Shown piece by piece: positions 48,218-57,431 of a stretch of DNA of 64,000 bases; position 1 is the first letter of the stretch, and each line of letters opens with the position of its first letter. The stretch is from Deltaproteobacteria bacterium. GTDB taxonomy: Bacteria; Desulfobacterota; Desulfarculia; Desulfarculales; Desulfarculaceae. The notes under the pieces were generated by a model. That model saw only the letters and a program-made list of their open reading frames with translations. It searched no databases and was not told the DNA's origin. Location of the stretch: NCBI GenBank assembly GCA_020444165.1, contig JAHLLK010000006.1, forward strand, positions 62,001 through 126,000. The letters run 5' to 3'. Position numbers and translations under genes: made by a program.

Positions 48218-49242
48218 GACGCCGCGCCCTCCTCCTCCTGGGCCAGTTCGCGGCCCTTCTGGCCCAGGCTTTCCAGGTTCATGCCCCGGCGCCACATCTC
48301 GATCAGCCCCGCCACCACCAGGGGGAAGTACTGCACCGCCCAGTAGATGAGGCTGAAGGCCAGGGCCTTTTCCCGGTCCACCCCCACCAGCATCAGGCTC
48401 CAGGTGGCGGCCAGTTGATACGTGCCCACAAAGCCCGGCCCGGCCGGCACCGCCGCGGCCATGGCGCCGCCCACCAGGGCCATGGCCGCCAAGAGCGGAC
48501 TGGACGGCAGGCCCACCGCCGGCAGGAAGACCCAACCCATGCCCAGCATGCCGCTCCACACCAACAGAGAGTAGCCCACCAGGCGGCCCAGATGACCGCC
48601 CCGCCGCAGGGCCAACAACCCCTGGCTGAAGTTGTGCGCCGTACGACCCACCTTGGGCGCCAGGCTGGGCCAGACCCGGTGGGTCAGTCCCCGCAGCAGC
48701 CTTTCGGTGGCCTCGGGCCGGAAAACCAGGCCCAGCACCACGGCCAAAACCACCAGGTACAAGAGGAACAGCCCCAGCCCGGCGGCCCGCAGATGCTCGG
48801 CGCTGAAGGCCCCGGCCTGGGCCCGGGGGTCCACGAATAAAAGGGTCAGGAACAAAAGCGCCAGGATGGTCAGGCCGTCCAGCAGCCGCTCCACCACCAG
48901 ACTGCCCAGCACGCTGGACACGGGGGTGGTTTCCAGGCGGGAAAGGGCGTAGGCCCGCACGAACTCGCCCAGGCGGGCGGGCAGCACGTTGTTGCCCATG
49001 AAGCCGATGATGGTGGCGGAGTAAAGCCGGCCCAGGCCGCAGGCCTTCACCGGGGCCAGGAGCCAGCGCCAGCGCAGGGAACGGAACCAAAAGACCAGGG
49101 CATACAGGGCGTTGACCGCCAGGGGATAGAGGGGGTTGATGTCCTTGATCAACTGCCACAGGCGGGGGAAGTCCACCTCCCACAGCACGTAGACCAGGCA
49201 GGCCAGGCTGAGGAGCAATCCCACGATGGCTTGACGGCGCAC
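48214..49242 (-). CDS. Lysylphosphatidylglycerol synthase TM region / flippase-like membrane protein
   Basis: A 342-residue membrane protein with about eight helices. The GFMGNNVLPARLGEFVRA and VPAGPGFVGTYQL segments are the signature of the LPG_synthase_TM (UPF0104, YbhN-like) family. These are thought to move or bind lipids; the substrate is unknown. The start is a GTG with GGAGG 6 nt upstream. It overlaps the MaoC-like gene. Confidence 0.85.
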   Translation of the reverse strand: MRRQAIVGLLLSLACLVYVLWEVDFPRLWQLIKDINPLYPLAVNALYALVFWFRSLRWRWLLAPVKACGLGRLYSATIIGFMGNNVLPARLGEFVRAYALSRLETTPVSSVLGSLVVERLLDGLTILALLFLTLLFVDPRAQAGAFSAEHLRAAGLGLFLLYLVVLAVVLGLVFRPEATERLLRGLTHRVWPSLAPKVGRTAHNFSQGLLALRRGGHLGRLVGYSLLVWSGMLGMGWVFLPAVGLPSSPLLAAMALVGGAMAAAVPAGPGFVGTYQLAATWSLMLVGVDREKALAFSLIYWAVQYFPLVVAGLIEMWRRGMNLESLGQKGRELAQEEEGAAS

Positions 49243-49264
49243 AGGCGGCCTCCGGCGGCTGGCG

Positions 49265-49320
49265 TTCCCCCAGCGGGGTCAGCGGGCGGTTTCCTCGAAA
49301 CGGGACAAGTGCTTCCGGTA
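49265..49320 (-). repeat. Duplicate of the 3' end of the M48 gene
   Basis: CCCCCAGCGGGGTCAGCGGG and the following CCTCGAAACGGGACAA repeat the end of the protease gene (49408-49445), including its stop region, with a few changes. Confidence 0.7.
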
Positions 49321-49407
49321 ATCAGGCAGTTGGGCGACAGCCTGGCGCGGGCCAGGGATGGCCTTTGTCGGCAATCTGCCTCCCGCGGCTCGCGTCCCCC
49401 AGCGGGG

Positions 49408-51255
49408 TCAGCGGGCGGATTCCTCGAAACGGGACAACTGCTCCCGATAGTAGCTTTCATTTTCGCCCCGGCTGGCCAGCAGCGCGGTGCGGGCCGCGGC
49501 CACCGCCCGGGCCGGCTGGCCGTTCTGGAAGTAGGCCTCGGCCAGGGTGTCCCAGATGTGGGGCTTGGGCGAGAGACGCACCGCCTTCTGGGCCAGGAAC
49601 ACAGCCTCCCGGGGGCGATGGATCGCCGGATCCTCGGCCGTAGCCAAAAGCCAGGCCAGGCTGTTCAGCACCTCGGGCTCCTCGGGCGCCAGGGTAAGCG
49701 CCCCGGTCAACAGGGCCAGGGCCTCCTGCTCATGGCCCTGCTCGGAGTGCAACACCCCCAGGCTCATCATCAGCCCGGGATCGTGGGGCGAGGAGAGCAG
49801 TTTGTCCTCCAACAGCCGGACCATGCCGGCCCGGGCCAGGCTCTGGTCCCAGGCCAGCCACTCCAACCCCTGGCCCAGGGCCAACAGCCCCACCAGGCCG
49901 ACGAGGAAGATCCCCACCGCCCGCTTCAGCCGGGCGGCATGGGCGGCCAGGGCCGCCCCGGGGTTGGGAGCGGCGAACTCCAGGGTCTCCACCCGCTGAG
50001 CTATGGAGAAGTGGTGCCAACTGGGCATTTCGCGCACGTTGCCGCTCAGCAGGGCGATCTTCTCCAGGGAGCCGATCAGGGGCTCGGCCGAGCCCATGAC
50101 CGCCAGGGAGTAGAGGTCGGCCTGGCGCTCGAAATGGCGCATGAAGTAGCCCATGACAAAGCGCAGGTAGATCACCAGGCACACCACCACCGGGAGCGCC
50201 AGGATCAGGTTGAACCAGCCCACCTCCTGGGTGGGGCGCATCAGAAAAGCCGCGCCCCAGGCCGTGCCGGACAGGAAGTAGATCACCACGTGGTAGAGGA
50301 GGTTCAGGGGTTCGGTGATGGCGAAGGCGGCGGCGAAGAAGCCCAGGAAAAACAGGAAGTACTTGAGCAGGTGGTGGAACTTGACGTGGCCCGCCTCGTG
50401 GGCCACCACCCCGGCCAGCTCCTGGTTGTCCAGGGCCTGGGCCAGGGCCGGGGTGATGAGCAAATAGCGGAAGCGGCGGGTGACCCCCAGGATGCCCGCG
50501 GTGAGCACCCGGCCTTCCATCAGGGGCCAGGACAGGATCTCGTTGACCTCCACCCCCAGGTGCTCCAGCACCGTCTCGATCACCCGGCGGACCCGTCCGG
50601 GCTCCAGGGGACGGCAGCCCCACCAACTGCGCACCAGGGGCGGGAAGAACAGGGCCACCAGGAAGAGAAACACCACCAGGAAGGTGAGATCGCCCCAGGT
50701 GGTGTCCAGCCAGGCCTCGCCGCCGGGCCACAGGAGCACCAGGAAGTCCCGGAGCAGCATGGCCGCCAGCCAGGGGAACACCACCGGGGTCACGAAGCGG
50801 AGCCGGGCCCAGACATGAGCGCCCAGGCGCTCGGCCCGCTGGAACACCTGGCGCTCCACCGGGTGCAGGGCGGCCCACACCACCAGGAGGTTCACCAGAT
50901 AGACCAAGGCCGCCAGGAGCCCGGCCACGGTCTGGGAACTCTCGGCCAGGGGCAGGGACATCAAATAATATTTGAGGTCCAGGGCGGTGATCATCAGCCC
51001 GAAGGAGAGGATGGCCCCAAGGTTCAGGCGAAGCTCCAGAAAGGATGCGGCCCGGGCCGGGTCGGCCGGCGCCTTGGGCCCGGCCAGACGCCGCAGGAAG
51101 AACGTAGTGGACAGGCGGCAGTAGATCCCGAACCAGGCCAGGAGGCCGGAGCACATGAGGAAGCTGGCCCAAGCGGAGAGTTCCGGCGTGGTGAGGGGAT
51201 AGGCCTCGAACAGGACCATCACCGCGATGAAGGCGATTATCTGGGTAAAGAGCAA
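49408..51255 (-). CDS. Membrane M48-family metalloprotease with C-terminal TPR region
   Basis: A 615-residue protein: two N-terminal membrane helices, further helices in the middle, the zinc motif HEAGH in VVAHEAGHVKFHH near residue 285 with a downstream zinc-ligand region (HFERQADLYSLAVMG), and C-terminal TPR-like repeats (about 500-610). This is an HtpX/Ste24-like envelope protease. The TTG at 51255 has GAGG upstream, and the longer ORF would overlap the tRNA gene. A 55-bp piece of its 3' end is repeated downstream at about 49265-49320. Confidence 0.85.
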   Translation of the reverse strand: MLFTQIIAFIAVMVLFEAYPLTTPELSAWASFLMCSGLLAWFGIYCRLSTTFFLRRLAGPKAPADPARAASFLELRLNLGAILSFGLMITALDLKYYLMSLPLAESSQTVAGLLAALVYLVNLLVVWAALHPVERQVFQRAERLGAHVWARLRFVTPVVFPWLAAMLLRDFLVLLWPGGEAWLDTTWGDLTFLVVFLFLVALFFPPLVRSWWGCRPLEPGRVRRVIETVLEHLGVEVNEILSWPLMEGRVLTAGILGVTRRFRYLLITPALAQALDNQELAGVVAHEAGHVKFHHLLKYFLFFLGFFAAAFAITEPLNLLYHVVIYFLSGTAWGAAFLMRPTQEVGWFNLILALPVVVCLVIYLRFVMGYFMRHFERQADLYSLAVMGSAEPLIGSLEKIALLSGNVREMPSWHHFSIAQRVETLEFAAPNPGAALAAHAARLKRAVGIFLVGLVGLLALGQGLEWLAWDQSLARAGMVRLLEDKLLSSPHDPGLMMSLGVLHSEQGHEQEALALLTGALTLAPEEPEVLNSLAWLLATAEDPAIHRPREAVFLAQKAVRLSPKPHIWDTLAEAYFQNGQPARAVAAARTALLASRGENESYYREQLSRFEESAR

Positions 51256-51480
51256 AACCGTCCTCGTTTTACCGGCTGGGGTTAACGGGCGGCCGAGATG
51301 GCAAGACCCGGGCGGCGGCCCGGGTCCTCTGGCAGGTGGCGGCGGGCGTCCCGCCGCCAGCGCCCAAACAGGCGCGAAGCATGACGCCGGCGCCGGGGGT
51401 TCCGGCTCTCGGCGTTCGGCCGGCGGATTCCGCGCATACCGGCGTCTGGTCCCGCCGCGGGCGGCGGGAGGAGGTGAACG

Positions 51481-51573
51481 TGGCGGAGAGAGAGGGATTC
51501 GAACCCTCGGTGGAGCTTGTCGCCCCACACTCGCTTAGCAGGCGAGCACCTTCGGCCTCTCGGTCATCTCTCC
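51481..51573 (-). tRNA. tRNA-Ser (anticodon GCT)
   Basis: A 93-nt class II tRNA with paired acceptor ends (GGAGAGA with TCTCTCC), anticodon loop CTGCTAA, a long variable arm, the GGTTCGAATCC T-arm and an encoded CCA (51481-51483). ORFs across it are shadows. Confidence 0.95.
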
Positions 51574-51672
51574 GCGAAGGCCAAACCAGTATGGAACCCA
51601 CCGGGGCGGGACCGCTCCCGGATTATACACGACGCGGGCAGCGTCGTCTGCCGCCACCCGCGGAATTCACCT

Positions 51673-51758
51673 TGGCGGAGGGAGTAGGATTCGAACCCAC
51701 GGACCTTTCGGTCAGCGGTTTTCAAGACCGCCGCCTTAAACCACTCGGCCATCCCTCC
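51673..51758 (-). tRNA. tRNA-Ser (anticodon TGA)
   Basis: An 86-nt class II tRNA: acceptor GGAGGGA, anticodon loop CTTGAAA, a long variable arm, a T-arm GGTTCGAATCC and an encoded CCA. It lies 99 bases upstream of the other serine tRNA on the same strand. Confidence 0.95.
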
Positions 51759-51989
51759 GGCAGGCCGGTGTGGCGGGAAACGGCAGGGGCCATTACCCCA
51801 TACGGCAGTTGTCCGGTCCCACCGGCTCCCAGGGATTTATTACCACCCTCCCCCGTGGGGCGTCAACACCAGGTGGGCAAAACCTGCGGTCCGTCTGCCC
51901 AATTTCGTTCCCGGCCGGAACGCCGCCCCCTGGCCTTGAGCCGCCTTCGGGGCCGGGGTATCATGAAGGCAAGCAGGAGGATTACTTAT

Positions 51990-53180
51990 ATGCGACTCAT
52001 TCTATATGCTGGCAAGGGCGGGGTGGGCAAGACCAGCCTGGCCGCGGCCAGCGCGGTGATCGCGGCCCAGCGGGGGCAGAAGACCCTGGTCATGTCCCTG
52101 GACCCGGCCCACAGCCTCTCCGATGCCTTTGACCTGCCCATTGACCTCATGGACAAGCACGGCGGCAAGCCCCGGGAGGTGGCGCCCCGGGTCTGGATCC
52201 AGGAACTGGACATCCACGAGGAGCTGGAGAGCAACTGGGGCGAGGTGCACCGCTATCTGGCCACCCTCCTGAACACCACGGGCATCGACGACATCCTGGC
52301 CGAGGAGCTGGCCGTGCTGCCGGGCATGGAGGAGATCAGCGCCCTGTTGCATATCAATCACTATATACAGGCCAAGGAGTATGACCTGATCATCCTGGAC
52401 TGCGCCCCCACCGCGGAATCGCTGCGCTTCGTGAGCCTGCCCACCACCCTGGACTGGTACATGAAGAAGGTGTTCAAGCTGGAGCGGCGCATCGTGCGCT
52501 ATCTCCGCCCGGTGGCCTCCCGCCTGTCCGAGGTGCCCCTGCCCGACGACGACTACTTCGCGGCCATTGCCCGGCTGTTCTCCCGCTTGGAGGGTGCGGA
52601 CAAGCTTTTGACCGACCCCAAGGTGACCAGTGTGCGCCTGGTGACCAACCCCGAGAAGATGGTGCTCCGGGAGACCCAGCGGGCCTTCATGTACTTCCGC
52701 TTGAATCAGTTGGCCATCGACGCGGTGATCATCAACCGGCTTTTGCCCCCCGGGGCGCCGGACGCCTATCTGGACGCCTGGCGGGAGAGCCAGGCCAGCT
52801 ACCTGGAGCTGGCCCGCACCTATTTCGAGCCGCTGCCCATCCTCACCGCCCCCTGGGGCCGCGAGGAGATGCTGGGGCCCCAGCGCCTGGGCGAGCTGGG
52901 CCAGGCCGTGTTCGGGGAGCAGGACCCGGCCGCGATCTTCTACCAGCGCGAGGCCTGCCGCTTCCGCCGGGAAAACGGGCGGGCCGAGGTGCGGCTCCAC
53001 CTGCCCTTTGCCACCAGCCAGGCCGTGAACCTGTCCAAGGTGGGCGACGAATTGATCATCCGGGCCGGCACGGCCAAGAAAAGCCTGATTCTCCCCCGGT
53101 CCTTCGCGGCCCTGGAGCCCCAGCGGGCCCGGGTGAGCGGCGACGAACTTATCGTGGACTTTGGAGGCGGTGATGACTGA
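51990..53180 (+). CDS. ArsA-family ATPase with HSP20-like C-terminus
   Basis: A 396-residue ATPase of the ArsA/GET3 group. The deviant Walker A GKGGVGKTS is at 8-16, SLDPAHSLSDAFD follows, and LDCAPTAESLRF near 138 is the Switch II region. Residues about 330-390 form a beta-sandwich like the alpha-crystallin (ArsA_HSP20) extension. No arsenic gene is near, so a role in membrane-protein or stress handling is as likely as arsenite export. AGGAGG precedes the ATG at 51990, and its stop overlaps the next gene. Confidence 0.9.
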   Translation: MRLILYAGKGGVGKTSLAAASAVIAAQRGQKTLVMSLDPAHSLSDAFDLPIDLMDKHGGKPREVAPRVWIQELDIHEELESNWGEVHRYLATLLNTTGIDDILAEELAVLPGMEEISALLHINHYIQAKEYDLIILDCAPTAESLRFVSLPTTLDWYMKKVFKLERRIVRYLRPVASRLSEVPLPDDDYFAAIARLFSRLEGADKLLTDPKVTSVRLVTNPEKMVLRETQRAFMYFRLNQLAIDAVIINRLLPPGAPDAYLDAWRESQASYLELARTYFEPLPILTAPWGREEMLGPQRLGELGQAVFGEQDPAAIFYQREACRFRRENGRAEVRLHLPFATSQAVNLSKVGDELIIRAGTAKKSLILPRSFAALEPQRARVSGDELIVDFGGGDD

Positions 53181-53418
53181 GCAAACCTGCGCAGGACCCC
53201 AAGCGGCGGAGGCAAAGGAGCCGACCTGCTCCTGCCCCCTGGGCAGCTTCTTCCGGCATCTGGACGAGAGCCTCGGGGGGGAAAGCCCCTTCCGGCAGCA
53301 CATGAAGAACGCGGAGGCCGAGCTTTTGAAGGCCATGCGCGCGCTCATCGACCAGCGCCTGGCCGAGCACGAAAAGCCCCGCAAAAAGGCCACCCGCATC
53401 ACCGTGGAAGAGGGCTAG
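53173..53418 (+). CDS. Small acidic protein coupled to the ArsA ATPase gene
   Basis: An 81-residue soluble protein with four Cys near the N-terminus region (CAG, CSCP) and a C-terminal helix rich in Glu, Lys and Arg. Its ATG overlaps the ArsA stop by eight bases and has GGAGG upstream, so the two are expressed together. I do not recognise the family; it may partner the ATPase. Confidence 0.7.
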   Translation: MTEQTCAGPQAAEAKEPTCSCPLGSFFRHLDESLGGESPFRQHMKNAEAELLKAMRALIDQRLAEHEKPRKKATRITVEEG

Positions 53419-53419
53419 G

Positions 53420-53676
53420 CCCGGATATTTCATGCGGGCCGGGCGGCCAGGTAGCCAAGGCCCTGATCTGGATCGGTTTTTAAACTGAGGCCTTCCGGTT
53501 TTTTCGGTGGGCGTTTTGTCACTTGGACCGGCCCCGCCAGACCGCGGCCGGCAAGGCGGCGGACAAGCGACAACCGAGGGCGTGGCCAAGGCTACGTCGC
53601 GGTTGGAGCGAAGTCGCGGGCGCGGGCGGCGGACAACTGGCGCTGCCGGACGGCCGGTCTTCCTGAAATATCCGGG
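53420..53676 (+). mobile_element. 257-bp MITE-like element, copy C2
   Basis: It begins CCCGGATATTTCA and ends TGAAATATCCGGG, extended by GG/CC at the ends. Its length equals copy C1 (33241-33497), and its interior (GTTTTTAAACT, CAACCGAG, GGTTGGAGCGA, GCCGGACG) matches in inverse orientation. Confidence 0.75.
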
Positions 53677-53906
53677 CCGCCTCCGCGCCTCCGGCCGGTC
53701 CGCCGGCCCCGGATGTCCTGGCACCCTGCCGCCCCCCTGCCCCGGCAAGGTTAGCGGGATTGGTTTCTATTGACAGCTCCCAGCCGAACGATTCAAAATT
53801 ATTATAATTACTAACCTGCCCTACACCATGTGAACCCACCGCTGCCCTGCCGGCGTCGGGGAACAACATTGGTCTTGCGCATTTTAACTCCCCGCCGGGG
53901 TACTGC

Positions 53907-55835
53907 ATGAGCGATCCGTTTGCCCTGCCGCCGGACCCCCTGACCGGCCCCTTGGATGCGGCGGAGGGTTCCGCTCCCCAGGGGCCTGCCCAGAGGCCTG
54001 CCCAGGGGCCGGCCGGCGGCGAGGCCTCCCCCCCGCCCGGCTGGGACCCAGCCGGGCTGCTGCAGCTCAGCCCGGCCATTTCCCTGCAATGCCTCTACCA
54101 GGCTGACTGGCCGGTGGAGTTCGTCACCGCCAACCTGGACCGCTTTGGCTTTCAGGCCGGGGAGCTGGTGGCCGACGGCCGCCCCTGGCTCAGCCTGGTG
54201 CACCCCCAGGACCGCGAGCGGTTGCGGCAAGAAACCGCCCAGGCCCTGGCCCGGGGACGGGAGCCGTTCAACCTGCATTACCGCCTGGTGGACCCGGCCG
54301 GGCGGGCCTGCTGGCTGGAGAGCCGCACCAGTTTCCAGGGCGATCCCGCCACCGGGCCGCTCCACCTGCTGGCCGTGCTCCTGCCCCAGGGCCCCCGCGG
54401 GCCGGAGGAGGCGGAGCTTTGGGCCGGCCATTGGGAGCTGGCCCAAAGGGTGCGGGAGCGCACCCAGGCCCTGGAGCAGAAGAACCAGGAGCTGAAGCGC
54501 GAGATGGCCGAACGGCTGGCGGTGGAGAACCGGCTGCGGGAGACCCGGGACCTCCTGCATCAGGTCCTGGACTGCGCCACGCTGGGCATCTTCACCCTGG
54601 ATCTCACCGGCCGCTTCCTCAGCGTGAACCGGGGCTTCCAGGACGTCACCGGCTACCCCGCCGACGAGATCCTCGGGCGGCCCTACGGCTTCCTGGTGCA
54701 GCCGGGCAGCCTCCCCTGGGTGCAGGGCTTGTTCGAGCGGCTGGTGGCCGGCCGGGAAAAGCTGCAGGGCTTCGAGGTGGGCATCATCGCCCGGGAAGGC
54801 CGCTCCCGCCTGCTCTTGGTGAACCTGGTGCCCCTGGTCAGGGACGGGCGCCTGCTCCAGGTGGTGGGCACGGCCGAGGACATCACCGCACGCCGCCACC
54901 TGGAGGAGCACCAGCAGATGGCCGTGAAGGTCATCGACCACAGCCGCGAGGGCATCATCGTGGCTGATGCCGAGGGGGTGGTGCGCCTGGTGAACCCGGC
55001 CTTCTCCCTCATCACCGGCTACCCCTCCGAGGAAGTGGTGGGCCGCGAGATGAACCTGCTCAGGGCCGACTCCCACGAGACCGAGCTGGTGCTGGATATC
55101 TGGGAGGCGCTCACCACCCAGGGCCAGTGGTCGGGACAGTACTGGAACCGCAAAAAATCCGGCGAGGTCTACCCCGAGTGGCTGACCCTGTCCCGCCTGG
55201 AGAGCGAGCGCGGCAGCCACACCGGGTATATGGCCATTTTCCACGACATCACCGAGCTGGTGGGCCACCAGGAGGAACTGGCCCGGCTGGCCTTTCATGA
55301 CGCCCTCACCGGCCTGCCCAACCGCCACCTGGTGGACGACCGCCTGGACCGCGCCCTGGCCCATGCCCGCCGCCACGGGGAAAAGGTGGGGGTCCTGTTC
55401 CTGGACCTGGACAACTTCAAGCCCATCAACGACAGCCTGGGCCATGAGGTGGGCGACGCCGTGTTGCAGGAGGCCGCCCGGCGCCTGGCCACCTGCCTGC
55501 GGGAAGAAGACACCGTGGCCCGCTGGGGCGGCGACGAGTTCATCGTGCTCCTCAGCAACCCCGCCGACCTGGCGGCGCTCCGGCAGGTGGCCGACAGCCT
55601 GCTGCGGCAGATGCGGCGGCCCTTTGCGGCGGGGGACCAGGAATTCCTCCTGGGGGCCAGCTTGGGCCTGGCCCAGTTCCCGGACCACGGCCAGGAAGCC
55701 TCCGTGCTCATCCGCCACGCCGACCAGGCCATGTATCTGGCCAAGGCCCGGGGCGGTAATCAGCTGCAAGTCTACCCCGCCAGCGTCCCCCGCCCGGTAA
55801 CCCGCTGGAACTCGCCCGCCCCGTCGCGGGGCTGA
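53907..55835 (+). CDS. PAS-PAS-PAS diguanylate cyclase
   Basis: A 642-residue soluble protein. The N-terminal 40 residues are Pro/Ala-rich, then come PAS-like domains (about 45-160, 215-325, 345-445) and a coiled linker, followed by a GGDEF domain with RWGGDEFIVLL. REED before it forms the RxxD inhibitory site. Without an EAL domain it is expected to be a cyclase. It is monocistronic, with a GGGG box before the ATG. Confidence 0.9.
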   Translation: MSDPFALPPDPLTGPLDAAEGSAPQGPAQRPAQGPAGGEASPPPGWDPAGLLQLSPAISLQCLYQADWPVEFVTANLDRFGFQAGELVADGRPWLSLVHPQDRERLRQETAQALARGREPFNLHYRLVDPAGRACWLESRTSFQGDPATGPLHLLAVLLPQGPRGPEEAELWAGHWELAQRVRERTQALEQKNQELKREMAERLAVENRLRETRDLLHQVLDCATLGIFTLDLTGRFLSVNRGFQDVTGYPADEILGRPYGFLVQPGSLPWVQGLFERLVAGREKLQGFEVGIIAREGRSRLLLVNLVPLVRDGRLLQVVGTAEDITARRHLEEHQQMAVKVIDHSREGIIVADAEGVVRLVNPAFSLITGYPSEEVVGREMNLLRADSHETELVLDIWEALTTQGQWSGQYWNRKKSGEVYPEWLTLSRLESERGSHTGYMAIFHDITELVGHQEELARLAFHDALTGLPNRHLVDDRLDRALAHARRHGEKVGVLFLDLDNFKPINDSLGHEVGDAVLQEAARRLATCLREEDTVARWGGDEFIVLLSNPADLAALRQVADSLLRQMRRPFAAGDQEFLLGASLGLAQFPDHGQEASVLIRHADQAMYLAKARGGNQLQVYPASVPRPVTRWNSPAPSRG

Positions 55836-55893
55836 GATCCCGGCGGCCCCCCCCTTTCGTCTTGCCGACGCTATCATGACCGGTAAAATTTTT

Positions 55894-55920
55894 TTGACAG
55901 TTAATTAATACCTTTATACT
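55894..55920 (+). promoter_or_regulatory. Candidate promoter in the AT-rich spacer
   Basis: TTGACA at 55894-55899 and TATACT at 55915-55920, both strong boxes but only 15 nt apart. Nothing with coding character lies close downstream. Confidence 0.35.
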
Positions 55921-56343
55921 TGGCTTTTTTTCTCGGCCATTGGCCATAAAAAAATTGCCAAAGGAATTTGGTTGCCATAGAATTTTCATAGTACAAACCT
56001 TTCGCCGCTTGGGCATTGGCTGGTCGTTTTTCCCGGCGAAAAGGTGCCTTTGGGCAGACCGGCCATGGGCCGCATCCCGGGCCGCAATGCCAACGATAAC
56101 AACAGGCTGTCCTTCCAGAGCCGTCGTTATATTAAGCGTTTACCGGCGGCAGGGAGAAAACGAACAGGTTGCCAAGACGCCCCTTGGCGTCATCTGACAG
56201 AGGATATCGTGAGGCGTAACTTGGCCAAATTTGCAAGTAACCAAGCCTGTCTCACCCAGGACTCGGAAGGTTTTTTTCGATACTCTGATAGCTGGTTGCG
56301 CTACGGAAATGTTGACCGGAAACTTTACAGAATAAGGTCCAAT

Positions 56344-56372
56344 AGTCTTAGGCAAGACTAAGCCTTTTTCTT
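56344..56372 (+). terminator. Terminator-like hairpin
   Basis: AGTCTT...AAGACT, a six-bp stem with a four-base loop, runs into CCTTTTTCTTT. If the promoter at 55894 is real it would bound a transcript of about 450 nt. Confidence 0.4.
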
Positions 56373-56696
56373 TGGTGTCCGTTCCCTGGCGGGAAGATGA
56401 GGCCGCGGTCGTTCCGTGGGCAGGCCCTTCCCGGATTAACCGTCAGCGTCCCGCCCAGCCTCCTCCTGCGCCGCAAGCGCCGGGGGGATCAGCGCTCCGC
56501 GAAAAAGCCTTCCCCATCGGCCGGGAGATCGTATATCACCTGGCCAACCCCGGCCCGCCGCCTTGCGGGCCCTTCAATTCCCCGCGCCTGGGCCTGCGGG
56601 GGAAAACCCTGACCGGGACGTCCCAGTTCGGCCCTCCGGCCCCCCCTAGCCGGAACGAAGTGATGTGATTTGCGTTGAACTCCAGGAGAAAAGGCC

Positions 56697-56921
56697 ATGC
56701 CCAAGTTGAACCACTCCCTCAACTCCCCCAGTTCCAGAGAATCAGCGGACAGCGAGGATATCACCCGCCGGGAAGCTTTCCGCCAAGCCGGCCGCTACGC
56801 GGCCTACACTGCCCCGGTCATGCTGTCTCTCATGGTAGCCAAGTCCGCCGCAGGGTACGGGAATCCGGGCCCGACTCCCAGCGGCAGGGAAGATGCGCGG
56901 CCGGAGCCCACTTTCCCGTAG
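56697..56921 (+). CDS. Mini-peptide 1 of a four-member tandem family (RREA...GR core)
   Basis: A 74-residue peptide. A polar N-terminus (1-24) is followed by RREAFRQAGRYAAY, a short hydrophobic TAPVMLSLMVA and a polar tail with no folded domain. It looks like a Tat-type signal without a cargo, or a RiPP-type leader. Three homologues follow in tandem, each with its own AGGAG box, then a PqqD-HprK fusion. ATG 56697 has a clear AGGAGA upstream. Confidence 0.7.
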   Translation: MPKLNHSLNSPSSRESADSEDITRREAFRQAGRYAAYTAPVMLSLMVAKSAAGYGNPGPTPSGREDARPEPTFP

Positions 56922-57073
56922 GCCCGGCCTGAAAAACACCGGCAAGAGCCCGCGCCGGCCTTAGGCGCCGGGCTCCCCGGACCGCGGGGGCTTGCCCCGC
57001 GGCCCACTTGGCGGTCGGCACACCGCCCGGCAAGGATTTTTTTGTCCTAATTCTTAACTTGGGAGCAAATGAA

Positions 57074-57304
57074 ATGAGCCAGCCCAAAACCCACCGCCCC
57101 GCCTGCCCCGCTGACCATTCAGACGCCCAGGAGGCCCTCACCCGTCGGGAAGCCTTCCAAAAGGCGGGACGCTACGCCTCCTTCACCGGACCGGTGATGT
57201 TGTCCCTCCTGGTGGCCAAGGCCCCGACTGGCTCGGGTTGGGAGGTCGGCCGCAACTCGTCGCAGAAGCCGGCCGGTCGCGCGGCCAGCAAGCACAAGGC
57301 CTGA
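57074..57304 (+). CDS. Mini-peptide 2 of the tandem family
   Basis: A 76-residue homologue of mini-peptide 1: the core reads RREAFQKAGRYASF, then TGPVMLSLLVAK, followed by a basic tail (KPAGRAASKHKA). A GGGAGC box precedes the ATG at 57074. The N-terminal 25 residues are variable, so conservation is confined to the RREA...PVM core. Confidence 0.7.
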   Translation: MSQPKTHRPACPADHSDAQEALTRREAFQKAGRYASFTGPVMLSLLVAKAPTGSGWEVGRNSSQKPAGRAASKHKA

Positions 57305-57431
57305 TAGGCAGGTGATCTTTGATGGGTCCTTCCGGGGTTGCCTGCTCCACTGCCCCGGAAGGCCCTTGGCCAACAGCTTGTGATCCGGACGGAAAAATTG
57401 GCCGCGCATCCTGCCCCAAAGGAGCTGTCGG

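Larger units (their letters stand above)
55836..56696. other. 860-bp AT-richer spacer without a gene
   Basis: Composition drops in GC at about 55880-56350. I see a candidate promoter (55894-55920), a hairpin/T-run near 56344-56372 and no coding region with a ribosome site. It could carry a small RNA or the leader of the mini-peptide operon. Confidence 0.5.

Noticed and set aside
51269..51752. Protein-coding ORFs across 51269-51752
   Set aside because: They read through the two tRNA-Ser genes and have no domains.
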